Of a stretch of 64,000 bases of DNA, positions 9,505 to 17,084 are shown piece by piece; within the stretch, counting starts at the first letter, position 1; each line of letters opens with the position of its first letter. The DNA is taken from NCBI GenBank assembly GCA_039027855.1, contig JBCCJI010000005.1, positions 131,813-195,812 on the forward strand, given 5' to 3'. This DNA is from Thermohalobaculum sp039027855 (lineage in GTDB: Bacteria > Pseudomonadota > Alphaproteobacteria > Rhodobacterales > Rhodobacteraceae). Below the pieces are notes generated by a model. It ran no database searches, had not been told where the DNA came from, and worked only from the letters and a program-made list of their open reading frames with translations. The translations under genes were made by a program, and so were the position numbers.

Positions 9505-10290
9505 ATGCGTTCTTACTTCTTGGCGGGGCTCTTTGCAGCAACCGCCGTATCAGCTACGCCGGCAGCGGCAATTTCGATCAACGATCTCTCTTGGGATCTA
9601 GCAGGCTGCGTTGGGGCCGCAGCGTGTACGATCGACGGGGTCGATCTTACGGCTCAACCGGGTGGCAGCACCTTCACCGAGCAGAACGATGGCGCAGGTG
9701 TCATTGGTCTCGGCGTGAATTCGACCGGAGATGACGGCTCAGGCTCGCCCGGCAACGAAATCCAGGGCCGCTTCGGCGAGATGATGAGCCTGGATTTCGG
9801 CGCGGGCGCCTCGATCACCGATTTCAGCATCGCCTTCTTCTTCAACCCGGACGAGTTCCCGGGGTCGAATGAGCCGGAAGAAGTGGCGATCTTCGAGTTC
9901 ACCTTCACCGATAACACCACGACGTCGATCAGCGTGCTGAACAGCACGAATGCCGGTGATGGTTTCGAGATCACCGACGATGACTTTGCGACGTCTGTGC
10001 AGTCCAGTGGTGATTCGGCCGAAATCGTCGGCTCGATCCGCGCCACGCGTACCAGCACGGATGCGGGCATCTTCGAGTTCGACAATCTCTTCGGCACCGC
10101 CGTGGTCAGCAGCCTCGTGCTGAAGACCGCCGATGACCTGGTTGACGGGACAACCGAGGGCAGCGACTACGCGCTTCTGACGCTGAACGCCGACCCGGCG
10201 GTCACTGTTGTGCCTGTGCCGGCCGCGCTTCCGCTGCTGCTTGGCGGTCTGGCCGGTCTCGGCATCGTAGGCCGCCGCCGCAAGGCTTGA
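9505..10290 (+). CDS. Secreted VPLPA-CTERM sorting domain protein
   Basis: A 261-residue exported protein. Residues 1-22 form a signal peptide (MRSYFLAGLFAATAVSATPA). The middle is acidic and rich in Gly, Ser, Thr and Asp, as in adhesive or matrix proteins. The last 26 residues are a tripartite sorting tail: VPVPAALP, a hydrophobic Leu/Gly stretch, then RRRKA. Such tails (PEP-CTERM/VPLPA-CTERM) are processed by exosortases in Gram-negative bacteria and are common in Rhodobacterales. The start is the ATG at 9505, preceded by GAGGA six bases upstream; an in-frame ATG at 9436 has no export signal directly behind it. A perfect palindrome lies upstream. No exosortase or polysaccharide genes are nearby. 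Confidence 0.85.
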   Translation: MRSYFLAGLFAATAVSATPAAAISINDLSWDLAGCVGAAACTIDGVDLTAQPGGSTFTEQNDGAGVIGLGVNSTGDDGSGSPGNEIQGRFGEMMSLDFGAGASITDFSIAFFFNPDEFPGSNEPEEVAIFEFTFTDNTTTSISVLNSTNAGDGFEITDDDFATSVQSSGDSAEIVGSIRATRTSTDAGIFEFDNLFGTAVVSSLVLKTADDLVDGTTEGSDYALLTLNADPAVTVVPVPAALPLLLGGLAGLGIVGRRRKA

Positions 10291-10327
10291 GAGCGTCGGT
10301 CGTCACCGACCGTCTTGACTGCGAAGA

Positions 10328-10358
10328 GGGCGTGCTGAAGCAATTCGGCGCGCCCTTT
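10328..10358 (+). terminator. Possible intrinsic terminator after the VPLPA-CTERM gene
   Basis: GGGCGTGC at 10328-10335 pairs with GCGCGCCC at 10348-10355 (one G-U pair) across a 12-nt loop, followed by TTT. It lies 38 bp past the stop codon, between convergent genes. The short T-run makes it weak. Confidence 0.45.
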
Positions 10359-10439
10359 ACCATTTCAATCGGCGCGTTGAGTGGATCACAAAAAGCCGCG
10401 CTCGATATGCTCGGCCATCCGTGTTTTGGCCGCTGGTCG

Positions 10440-10940
10440 TCAGGCACCCAGTTCCTTCGCCAAGTATCGGACAGCTTTGTCTTGGGCGAGAACCCCTGCT
10501 CCGACCTCTGAGAAGCCGAGCCGTGCATGGAAGGCGTCGGATCCCGGATTGGGCGGGATGCGGTTGACCTCACAGACGATGCGCTCGAGCCCTGCGCCAC
10601 GCGCCCGTTCGGCCAGATCGTCATAGAGCGCGCGGGCGATGCCTCGGCCCTGGTGCGCCTGGTCCACGATCACCCGGTCGACATAGGCAAAGCGGTCATA
10701 GCGCGCGCGAAACCACAGGAAATTCGGGCTGTCATAGGCTGCGTCCCGTGCCATCGCGATCAGCAGCCCGGCGGATGGGCGTACCTGCGTCGCCGCAAAC
10801 GCCGTCCCTTGCAGCGCGCGCCATCTGTCCGCTGTCAGGTACGACGTTGCCTCGGCATGCGCGTTATTCAGCGCCAGCAGGGCCGTCTGCGCGGGCGCGT
10901 CGCCGAGATCGAGGTCTTCGACCCGCATCAGAGCCCGCAT
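10440..10940 (-). CDS. GNAT family N-acetyltransferase
   Basis: A 166-residue acetyltransferase of the GNAT fold, transferring acetyl from acetyl-CoA to an unknown amine. Motif A is clear: the beta4 strand YVDRVIVDQAHQGRGIARAL around residues 87-106, where QGRGIA binds the pyrophosphate of CoA. The C-terminal part ends in FHARLGFSEVGAG, the usual late GNAT motif. Its ATG overlaps the ligA stop codon by one base (TGATG), so it is almost certainly translated with ligA. Whether it has any link to DNA repair is unknown. Confidence 0.87.
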   Translation of the reverse strand: MRALMRVEDLDLGDAPAQTALLALNNAHAEATSYLTADRWRALQGTAFAATQVRPSAGLLIAMARDAAYDSPNFLWFRARYDRFAYVDRVIVDQAHQGRGIARALYDDLAERARGAGLERIVCEVNRIPPNPGSDAFHARLGFSEVGAGVLAQDKAVRYLAKELGA

Positions 10941-13123
10941 CAGAGATCGGCCACGAGGGCGAGCCAGCCGTCCTCGTCCACCGTCTCGATGCCGAGCGCC
11001 TCCGCCTTCTTGAGCTTTGAGCCAGCGCCGGGCCCGGCGATGAGCAGATCGGTCTTCGCCGAGACCGAGCCCGAGACCTTGGCGCCGAGGCTCTCTGCCC
11101 GGGCCTTCGCTTCGTCACGGCTCATCTTCTCAAGCTTGCCGGTGAAGACCACAGTCTTGCCGGCCACCGGGCTGTCGGTGGCAACGGGCGCCTCGGCGTC
11201 TTCGGGGGACACATGTGCAATCAGTCGATCGACCGCCGCCATCGCCCGCTCATCGGCGAAAAAGGCGATCACCGCATCGGCCAGCACGGCGCCGACCCCG
11301 TCGATCGCCAGCAGATGATCGCGTGGCTCGTTGCTCGGTTCATCGCCCGTCGCCATCGCCGCCGCCGTCATTGCTTCGGCCAGGGTCGCCCATGATCCAT
11401 AGCTGCGCGCCATCAGCTTGGCCGTCGTCTCGCCCACATGGCGGATGCCGAGGCCGAAAAGGAAGCGGTGGAGCGGTACCTGGCGCCGGGCATCGATGGC
11501 GGCAAAGAGCTTCTCCGCCGATCTCTCGCCCCAACCCTCAAGACGTGCGAGACGGCGAGCGTCACGGCCCTTGGGGCCAAATCGCGCCTCCAGCGTGAAG
11601 ATATCGGCGGGCTCGCGCACCCATTCCAGCGCCCAGAAAGCCTCCACCTGCTTGGTGCCGATACCCTCGATATCCATCGCGCCGCGGCTGACGAAGTGTT
11701 TGAGGCGTTCCACCGCCTGGGCCGGGCAGGTCAGACCATTGGTGCAGCGGCGCACGGCCTCGCCTGCCTCACGCACCGCCGGGGCCGAGCAGATGGGGCA
11801 GGCGGTCGGTCTGGCCCAGGGCTGCGCTGTCGCGGGCCGCCGGGCGATATCGACATCGATCACCTTGGGGATCACATCGCCGGCCCGGTAGACGGTGACC
11901 GTATCGCCGACGCGAAGATCGCGTCCGTCGCGGATCGGCTGCCCATCGGCGCCGAGGCCCGCGACATAGTCTTCATTGTGCAGCGTCGCGTTCGAGACCA
12001 CGACCCCGCCCACCGTCACGGGGCGAAGGCGCGCCGTGGGCGTCAAGGCGCCGGTGCGGCCGACCTGGATGTCTATGGCTTCAAGCACCGTCTGCGCCCG
12101 CTCGGCCGGGAATTTATGCGCTATCGCCCAGCGCGGCTGGCTCGAGCGAAAGCCGAGACGACGCTGCCAATCGAGCCGATCGACCTTATAGACCACGCCG
12201 TCGATGTCGTAGCCGAGGTTGGCCCGTTCAGCCTCGATCCCGCGATAATGGGTCAGCGCTTCCCGGATGCCGCTCACCGCCTTCGCGGCTGGGCTTACCA
12301 TGAAGCCCAGGGCGCGAAAGAAATCGAGCACGCCCGACTGCGTCCCCGCCGGCAGGGATGAGACCTCGCCCCACGAGTAAGCGAAGAATTTGAGCGGGCG
12401 CTCTGCCGTGATCCGACTGTCGAGCTGACGCAGCGACCCGGCGGCGGCATTGCGGGGGTTTGCGAAGACCTTGGCACCTTTATCGGCCTGCGCGGCGTTC
12501 ATCGCGGCAAAGTCCTCATGGGTCATATAGACCTCGCCCCGCACCTCCAGCACCTCGGGCACCGCGCCCTCGAGCCGTTCGGGGACCGTGTCGAGCGTGC
12601 GGGCATTGGCGGTCACGTTCTCACCGGTGGTGCCGTCGCCCCGTGTCGCAGCCTCCACCAGGCGTCCGTTCTCGTAACGGAGGGCGAGGGACAGGCCATC
12701 GATCTTGGGCTCGGCGACAAGGGCCACGGGCATATCGGTCTCAAGGCTCAGAAAGCGCCGGATGCGCGCCTCGAAATCCAAGGCGTCCTCGTCGGTGAAG
12801 GCATTGCCGAGCGAGAGCATGGGCACGCGGTGGCGCACCTTTTCAAAGCCCTCGGCAGGGGCTGCGCCCACGGTCTGTGTCGGGCTGTCTTCGGCGATCA
12901 GTTCTGGATGCGCGGCTTCAAGTGCGCGCAGACGCCGTTTCAGCGCATCATAGTCGGCGTCGCTGATCTCAGGATCGTCGCGGCGGTGGTAGGCGTCGTC
13001 ATGGGCGCGGAGCGCGTCTGACAGGCGCGCCATCTCTGCCATCGCGGCCTCGGTCTCGGGTGCCGCCCCATCGTCTTGCCTTGCCGCCGTCGCCATCCCG
13101 TCCCTGCCGCATCTCTGCCCCAC
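10940..13123 (-). CDS. ligA: NAD-dependent DNA ligase LigA
   Basis: Joins nicks in duplex DNA using NAD+, the essential replicative ligase of bacteria. Up to 727 residues, slightly longer than usual. Visible parts in order: domain Ia with the YHRRDDPEISDADYD element near 45-59; the adenylation site EPKIDG near 137-142 whose Lys becomes AMP-linked; TRGDG near 160; a four-Cys zinc finger (CPICS and CTNGLTC, near 430-455); helix-hairpin-helix repeats; and a C-terminal BRCT domain starting near VAGKTVVFTGKLEKM. Upstream or internal ATGs (13123, 13096, 13042) leave the exact start open. The GNAT gene overlaps its stop codon by one base. Confidence 0.96.
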   Translation of the reverse strand: MGQRCGRDGMATAARQDDGAAPETEAAMAEMARLSDALRAHDDAYHRRDDPEISDADYDALKRRLRALEAAHPELIAEDSPTQTVGAAPAEGFEKVRHRVPMLSLGNAFTDEDALDFEARIRRFLSLETDMPVALVAEPKIDGLSLALRYENGRLVEAATRGDGTTGENVTANARTLDTVPERLEGAVPEVLEVRGEVYMTHEDFAAMNAAQADKGAKVFANPRNAAAGSLRQLDSRITAERPLKFFAYSWGEVSSLPAGTQSGVLDFFRALGFMVSPAAKAVSGIREALTHYRGIEAERANLGYDIDGVVYKVDRLDWQRRLGFRSSQPRWAIAHKFPAERAQTVLEAIDIQVGRTGALTPTARLRPVTVGGVVVSNATLHNEDYVAGLGADGQPIRDGRDLRVGDTVTVYRAGDVIPKVIDVDIARRPATAQPWARPTACPICSAPAVREAGEAVRRCTNGLTCPAQAVERLKHFVSRGAMDIEGIGTKQVEAFWALEWVREPADIFTLEARFGPKGRDARRLARLEGWGERSAEKLFAAIDARRQVPLHRFLFGLGIRHVGETTAKLMARSYGSWATLAEAMTAAAMATGDEPSNEPRDHLLAIDGVGAVLADAVIAFFADERAMAAVDRLIAHVSPEDAEAPVATDSPVAGKTVVFTGKLEKMSRDEAKARAESLGAKVSGSVSAKTDLLIAGPGAGSKLKKAEALGIETVDEDGWLALVADL

Positions 13124-13167
13124 AGCCGAGACATGCCGGTACGGCGGCCAAGGTCAAGACGCCCGGT

Positions 13168-14001
13168 TCAGCATCGCTGTCGCGAGCGGGTCCAGAGCAG
13201 CAGGCCGCCGAGCGCGAGCAAACCGAGTGTCGGGGGCAGGGGGACCGCATCGACGGCCTCGAAAGTGATGTTGTCGAAGGTAAACGCCGTCCCCGACCGT
13301 CCCATCACCGCTTCGAACAGAATGCTGGCCGTCCGCGCCTGCGCCCCGGCCAGCACCATGGTCAGGGTGCGAAACTCCCCGTGGACAGGATTGCCGTAGC
13401 CGTCGATGAGCGGGGCATCCAGGCCCTGAGCAGGCTCCGTGGTCGGTGCGTCCGTGGCGCGCGCGGCGGCGAATGCGCCGTCCTTCCCACTCGTCAGCAC
13501 GATGGGCTCGGACCATGTCTCTCCGTCCAGCGAAAGCGTGAGGCGCACCATATCGCTCGGCCCGAAATCACCGAGGGCGGCCATGTCGATCGTCAGATGC
13601 TGCAGTGCCACGACGTCGCCGAAGGCAAAGTCGAACTGTGCCTCGGCCCGGTCTCGGTCGTGGCGCTGTCTTTGGTTGTTGAGGCCGGCCGCCATGAAAA
13701 CATTGCCCTGTCCACCATCGGCGATCCGTTCTGCAAGCTGACCGACCGCCATGCGTTGCAAGCGACGCTGGCGGTAGCGCGCGCGCCGGCCCGAGGCGAT
13801 GACGTCGGGCATGGCGGCCGGCGACATGATGCCGAAGGTGCCAAACCTTCGGTCAAGGCGGCGCGGCTCGGCGATGTGATGTGCCATCAAGTTGAGATCA
13901 GCCTCGTCAAAGCCGGAATGGCCGATGACGACGGCAGGCACCGCATGGGGCATCAGGAACATCGCGGCCGCGAGGGCGGCCGGTAACGCGAGCCGCAGCA
14001 T
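13168..14001 (-). CDS. Exported protein with PEP/VPLPA-CTERM-like sorting tail
   Basis: A 277-residue predicted exported protein. Residues 1-23 are a signal peptide (MLRLALPAALAAAMFLMPHA). The C-terminus reads VDAVPLPPTLGLL, a short hydrophobic helix and then RSRQR, matching the motif-helix-basic layout of exosortase substrates. The central region (about 130-250) has beta-rich character with FDNITFE directly before the tail, a pattern often seen in CTERM proteins. The stretch near residues 70-115 is unusually Arg/Gln-rich, but the frame continues cleanly. It is the second such protein within 5 kb; the ligand or role is unknown. Confidence 0.75.
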   Translation of the reverse strand: MLRLALPAALAAAMFLMPHAVPAVVIGHSGFDEADLNLMAHHIAEPRRLDRRFGTFGIMSPAAMPDVIASGRRARYRQRRLQRMAVGQLAERIADGGQGNVFMAAGLNNQRQRHDRDRAEAQFDFAFGDVVALQHLTIDMAALGDFGPSDMVRLTLSLDGETWSEPIVLTSGKDGAFAAARATDAPTTEPAQGLDAPLIDGYGNPVHGEFRTLTMVLAGAQARTASILFEAVMGRSGTAFTFDNITFEAVDAVPLPPTLGLLALGGLLLWTRSRQRC

Positions 14002-14322
14002 GACCGGCCCTCCGTAAACGCAACACTACACGGGGGCCAGATCTCACCGATGATGGTTCACAAAGAGTGAAAGGTGCTCAGACCCGGTCATGACCCCTTA
14101 GTCTGAGAGGATCGGACGGCGCGCCACCAACCTGTGGATGATCCGGGCGCTAAGGCCGAGGGATTGTCGCCGGCGACATAGACACCGGCAACATTAACCT
14201 GGGGGCCTCGACCCCATCCTGGCCAAGGATACCACCACCACCCTGCGCTTCAAACGCGTGGCTAACCGCCGCTTCCGCCGTGATCTCTACCATCGTCGCT
14301 TAGCGGCGTGCTCTGGCGACGA
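14002..14322. other. Non-coding gap, possible gene remnant
   Basis: About 320 bp without a supported gene. Part of it (14190-14320, plus strand) can be read as an Arg-rich open stretch without a plausible start, which may be a decayed gene end or chance. A 12-bp palindrome GTCGCCGGCGAC occurs at 14167-14178. No RNA gene or terminator was recognised. Confidence 0.3.
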
Positions 14323-14871
14323 TCAGCCTCCCTCGCGCCGCCGCGCGATCAGCCGCCGGCGGGTGGCGGTGTCGGCTTGCAGGCGTGGCGCGAACTTTCT
14401 GTAAAGAAGCGACTTTTCGATATCGGTAATCGTGCAGTAAGCGAGTGCTCTGAAAAGGCGATGCTCTTCCGCGGCCTCACCGAGCCGCGTCTTCATGGCG
14501 TCGGGATACCACGTGGCGCATTCGAGATCGCGGTTTGGAAAGCCGCCGATGACCTCTTCATTGGCGGCGAGATCGGGAAGGACATCGTCCAGAAATTTCG
14601 TCATATCTGCCCGACTGTATTCGGCGTCCGCATAGCGGTCAGGAATAGCCTGACGCGCCACGGCCTCGGTCGGCCACAGATCCAGACACCAGGCACCGTT
14701 GCGCTTGAGCGGCAGCAACTCATCCCGCCACCAAGCGATGACAGCCCCGGCGCCGGACGCGATATGGTGGATCAGATAGTCGAAACGGCGCTCGTGATCC
14801 GGCTCCTCCAGCATCAGCAAGGCTGCTTGCGGAGAGAACGCATCATCCTCCGCCGGACAATCAGGCGGCAT
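14323..14871 (-). CDS. Hypothetical protein downstream of prfB
   Basis: A 182-residue soluble protein that I do not recognise. It is rich in aromatic and acidic residues (HIASGAGAVIAWWRDELLP, LDLWPTEAVARQA) and ends in an Arg-rich tail. There are no membrane segments, signal peptide or metal motif. The chosen ATG at 14871 overlaps the end of prfB by 11 bp, which suggests translational coupling. A longer reading from 14982 would run far into prfB in another frame and looks Arg-rich and artificial, so it is not used. Coding looks real because the frame stays open with normal composition; function unknown. Confidence 0.6.
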   Translation of the reverse strand: MPPDCPAEDDAFSPQAALLMLEEPDHERRFDYLIHHIASGAGAVIAWWRDELLPLKRNGAWCLDLWPTEAVARQAIPDRYADAEYSRADMTKFLDDVLPDLAANEEVIGGFPNRDLECATWYPDAMKTRLGEAAEEHRLFRALAYCTITDIEKSLLYRKFAPRLQADTATRRRLIARRREGG

Positions 14872-15994
14872 CGTCGCCCGCGGCTTCGGCCCGGCTTTTG
14901 CCCGAGACTTCCTGCGCGAGCGCCGCGGCCATGAAGGCATCGAGATCGCCGTCCAGCACGCCCTGAGTATTCGAGGTCTCAACGCTCGTCCGCAGGTCCT
15001 TCACCATCTGGTAGGGCTGCAGGACGTAGGACCGGATCTGGTTGCCCCAGCCGATCTCGCCCTTGGCGTCATGTGCGTCCTGGATGGCCTGCGTCTTCTT
15101 CTTCATCTCCAGCTCATAAAGCTTGGAGCGGAGCGCATTCATCGCAATGTCGCGGTTCTGGTGCTGCGATTTCTCAGAGCTCGTCACCACGATGCCGGTG
15201 GGGTGGTGGGTGATGCGCACGGCCGAGTCGGTCGTGTTCACATGCTGCCCGCCTGCGCCGGAAGAGCGATAGGTGTCGATCCGGATATCCTTGGCCTGGA
15301 TGTCGATCTCGATGCTGTCATCGACGACGGGGTAGACGAAGACGCTCGCGAAAGAGGTCTGGCGCCGCGCCTGGTTGTCGAAGGGCGAGATCCGCACCAG
15401 CCGGTGAACGCCGCTTTCGGTCTTCAGCCAGCCATGCGCCTTCTCGCCCTTGATCTGGTAGGTCGCCGATTTGATTCCGGCTTCCTCGCCCGCGCTTTCC
15501 GACTGCAGCTCAACCTTGAAGCCGCGCCGTTCGGCCCAGCGGATATACATCCGCGCCAGCATCTGGGCCCAGTCGCAGGCCTCAACGCCGCCCGCGCCGG
15601 CATTGATCTCGAGAAAGGTGTCGGCGCCGTCCATCTCGTCGGACAGCAGCGCGTCGATCTCGCGCGCGCCAGCCTCGCCCTTCAGGCTCGCCAGCGCCGC
15701 CTCCGCCTCGGCGACGACCTCGCCGTCCTCCTCCATCTCGCCCAGTTCGATCAGGTCAACATTGTCCTGCAGCGCCTGGGCCAGGCCTTTGTAGCCCTCG
15801 ATCCCGTCCTGAAGCTGCTGTCGCTCGCGCATCAGTTTCTGCGCCTTGGCCGGATCGTTCCAAAGCTCGGGATCCTCGGCGAAGGCGTTGTATTCCTCCA
15901 ACCGCGCCTCGGCCGTGTCCCAGTCAAGGCGCTGGCGCAGCAGGTCGAGCGATTTCTCGATCTCGGCGACGAGGCTCTGGGTTTCGGCACGCAT
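14861..15994 (-). CDS. prfB: Peptide chain release factor 2
   Basis: Recognises UGA and UAA stop codons in the ribosomal A site and triggers hydrolysis of peptidyl-tRNA. 377 residues, within the usual range for RF2. The SPF tripeptide that reads the stop codon is present (VRISPFDNQARR), as is GGQ (SSGAGGQHVN), the catalytic loop whose Gln is methylated in relatives. The gene is one uninterrupted frame from ATG, so the programmed +1 frameshift at codon 26 known from E. coli prfB is absent. It is divergent from the TerB-like gene and overlaps the hypothetical gene downstream. Confidence 0.96.
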   Translation of the reverse strand: MRAETQSLVAEIEKSLDLLRQRLDWDTAEARLEEYNAFAEDPELWNDPAKAQKLMRERQQLQDGIEGYKGLAQALQDNVDLIELGEMEEDGEVVAEAEAALASLKGEAGAREIDALLSDEMDGADTFLEINAGAGGVEACDWAQMLARMYIRWAERRGFKVELQSESAGEEAGIKSATYQIKGEKAHGWLKTESGVHRLVRISPFDNQARRQTSFASVFVYPVVDDSIEIDIQAKDIRIDTYRSSGAGGQHVNTTDSAVRITHHPTGIVVTSSEKSQHQNRDIAMNALRSKLYELEMKKKTQAIQDAHDAKGEIGWGNQIRSYVLQPYQMVKDLRTSVETSNTQGVLDGDLDAFMAAALAQEVSGKSRAEAAGDDAA

Positions 15995-16147
15995 CTGGTC
16001 GGTCTCCGGGGCAGCTTCCGGGTGGTTGAGGACACGCAGAGATACCCGTGCCGCCCCAACAGGTAAAGCGAGAGGCCAAAGCGCTTGACCCCGGTGGCGC
16101 GAGCGCCGACCCCTGTACGGGCTGACAGCATGCCGTTGGAGGGGACG

Positions 16148-16591
16148 ATGAGCGATGACGCGCTGAGATCACGGATCGTGAGCCATGAGGAGATCGCCGA
16201 AGCCGTGCTGATCCCGGCGATGCATGTCCTCGCCATCGACTGCGCGGTCGAGGATGCCGAGATCCAGCAGCTCAAGAACCTCTGCGACATGAGCCCGATC
16301 TACAAGACGTTGGACCCGGCGGAGCGCGACCGGGTGATTGCGCGTATCAGCGCGGATATGGCGGAGGATCCTGCGGCACAGGTCACCAAGGTCGCGCGCC
16401 TTCTGCCGGTTGAATTGCGCGAGACAGCCTATGCCTTCGCGGCGCGGGTCGCTGCCGCGGATGGTGGCGTCAGCGAGGTCGAGATGCAGATGCTGACCGA
16501 TCTCGCCAGCCAATTGGGCCTCGAACCCGCCCGGGTGAACCACATCTTCGAGGTGGTCGAGATCCTGCAGCGGCCCCTACCGCCAGCATGA
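16148..16591 (+). CDS. TerB-like tellurite-resistance family protein
   Basis: A 147-residue all-helical protein with the TerB-like layout: paired acidic motifs in helices, here DCAVEDAEIQQLKNL near 33-47 and AADGGVSEVEMQMLTDLA near 106-123, which in TerB-type domains are proposed to bind metal. The start is the ATG at 16148, preceded by a strong GGAGGGG; longer readings from 16085 lack such a site. It is divergent from prfB across about 150 bp. A role in tellurite resistance is not implied, because many family members are of unknown function. Confidence 0.75.
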   Translation: MSDDALRSRIVSHEEIAEAVLIPAMHVLAIDCAVEDAEIQQLKNLCDMSPIYKTLDPAERDRVIARISADMAEDPAAQVTKVARLLPVELRETAYAFAARVAAADGGVSEVEMQMLTDLASQLGLEPARVNHIFEVVEILQRPLPPA

Positions 16592-16663
16592 TGCCGGTCT
16601 CCGTATCAGCACTAACGGACTGTGGACCACGGCGCCGCGGCATAGTCGGCTTTGGTTGCAGCG

Positions 16664-17053
16664 ATGGGGGCTGAACCAAAGCGCTATACCGCGCAGTGCC
16701 ATTGCGGCGGTGTCCGGATCAGCTTTCCGGTCCTGCGCGGGGACAGCATGCGCCGCTGCGATTGCTCGATGTGCCGGCGCAAGGCCGCGATCATGGTGAC
16801 CGTGCTTGAGGACGAACTGTCGGTGGACCACGCCGAGACGCTCAGCCTCTACCAGTTCGGGACCAACACCGCCGAGCATTACTTCTGCGGCCGCTGCGGG
16901 ATCTACACCCACCATCGGCGCCGGTCGAACCCGCGTGAATTCGGGGTGAACTACGGCTGTATCGACGGCGTGCCCCCACGGCGTGAGGTTGGATGGGTGG
17001 ATGGCATCAACCACCCATCTGATGCTGCGGACGCCGCGCCGAGCAGCGATTGA
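16664..17053 (+). CDS. GFA family zinc-binding protein (CENP-V/GFA domain)
   Basis: A 129-residue protein with the cysteine pattern of the glutathione-dependent formaldehyde-activating enzyme fold: CHCGG near 11-15, CDCSMC near 34-39 and CGRCG near 75-79, giving two zinc sites. Known members add glutathione to formaldehyde, but the family is broad and most members lack a proven substrate. The start at 16664 (MGAEPKRYTAQCHCGG) places the first motif where the family expects it. It lies 31 bp upstream of recG on the same strand and may share its transcript. Confidence 0.88.
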   Translation: MGAEPKRYTAQCHCGGVRISFPVLRGDSMRRCDCSMCRRKAAIMVTVLEDELSVDHAETLSLYQFGTNTAEHYFCGRCGIYTHHRRRSNPREFGVNYGCIDGVPPRREVGWVDGINHPSDAADAAPSSD

Positions 17054-17084
17054 CGGATCGACCCGGGGCGCCGTAGCTCACGCC

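Noticed and set aside
13660..13830. Possible frameshift in the Arg-rich middle of the second CTERM protein
   Set aside because: The frame runs unbroken from a good signal peptide to a good sorting tail, and the alternative frames do not give a better continuation.
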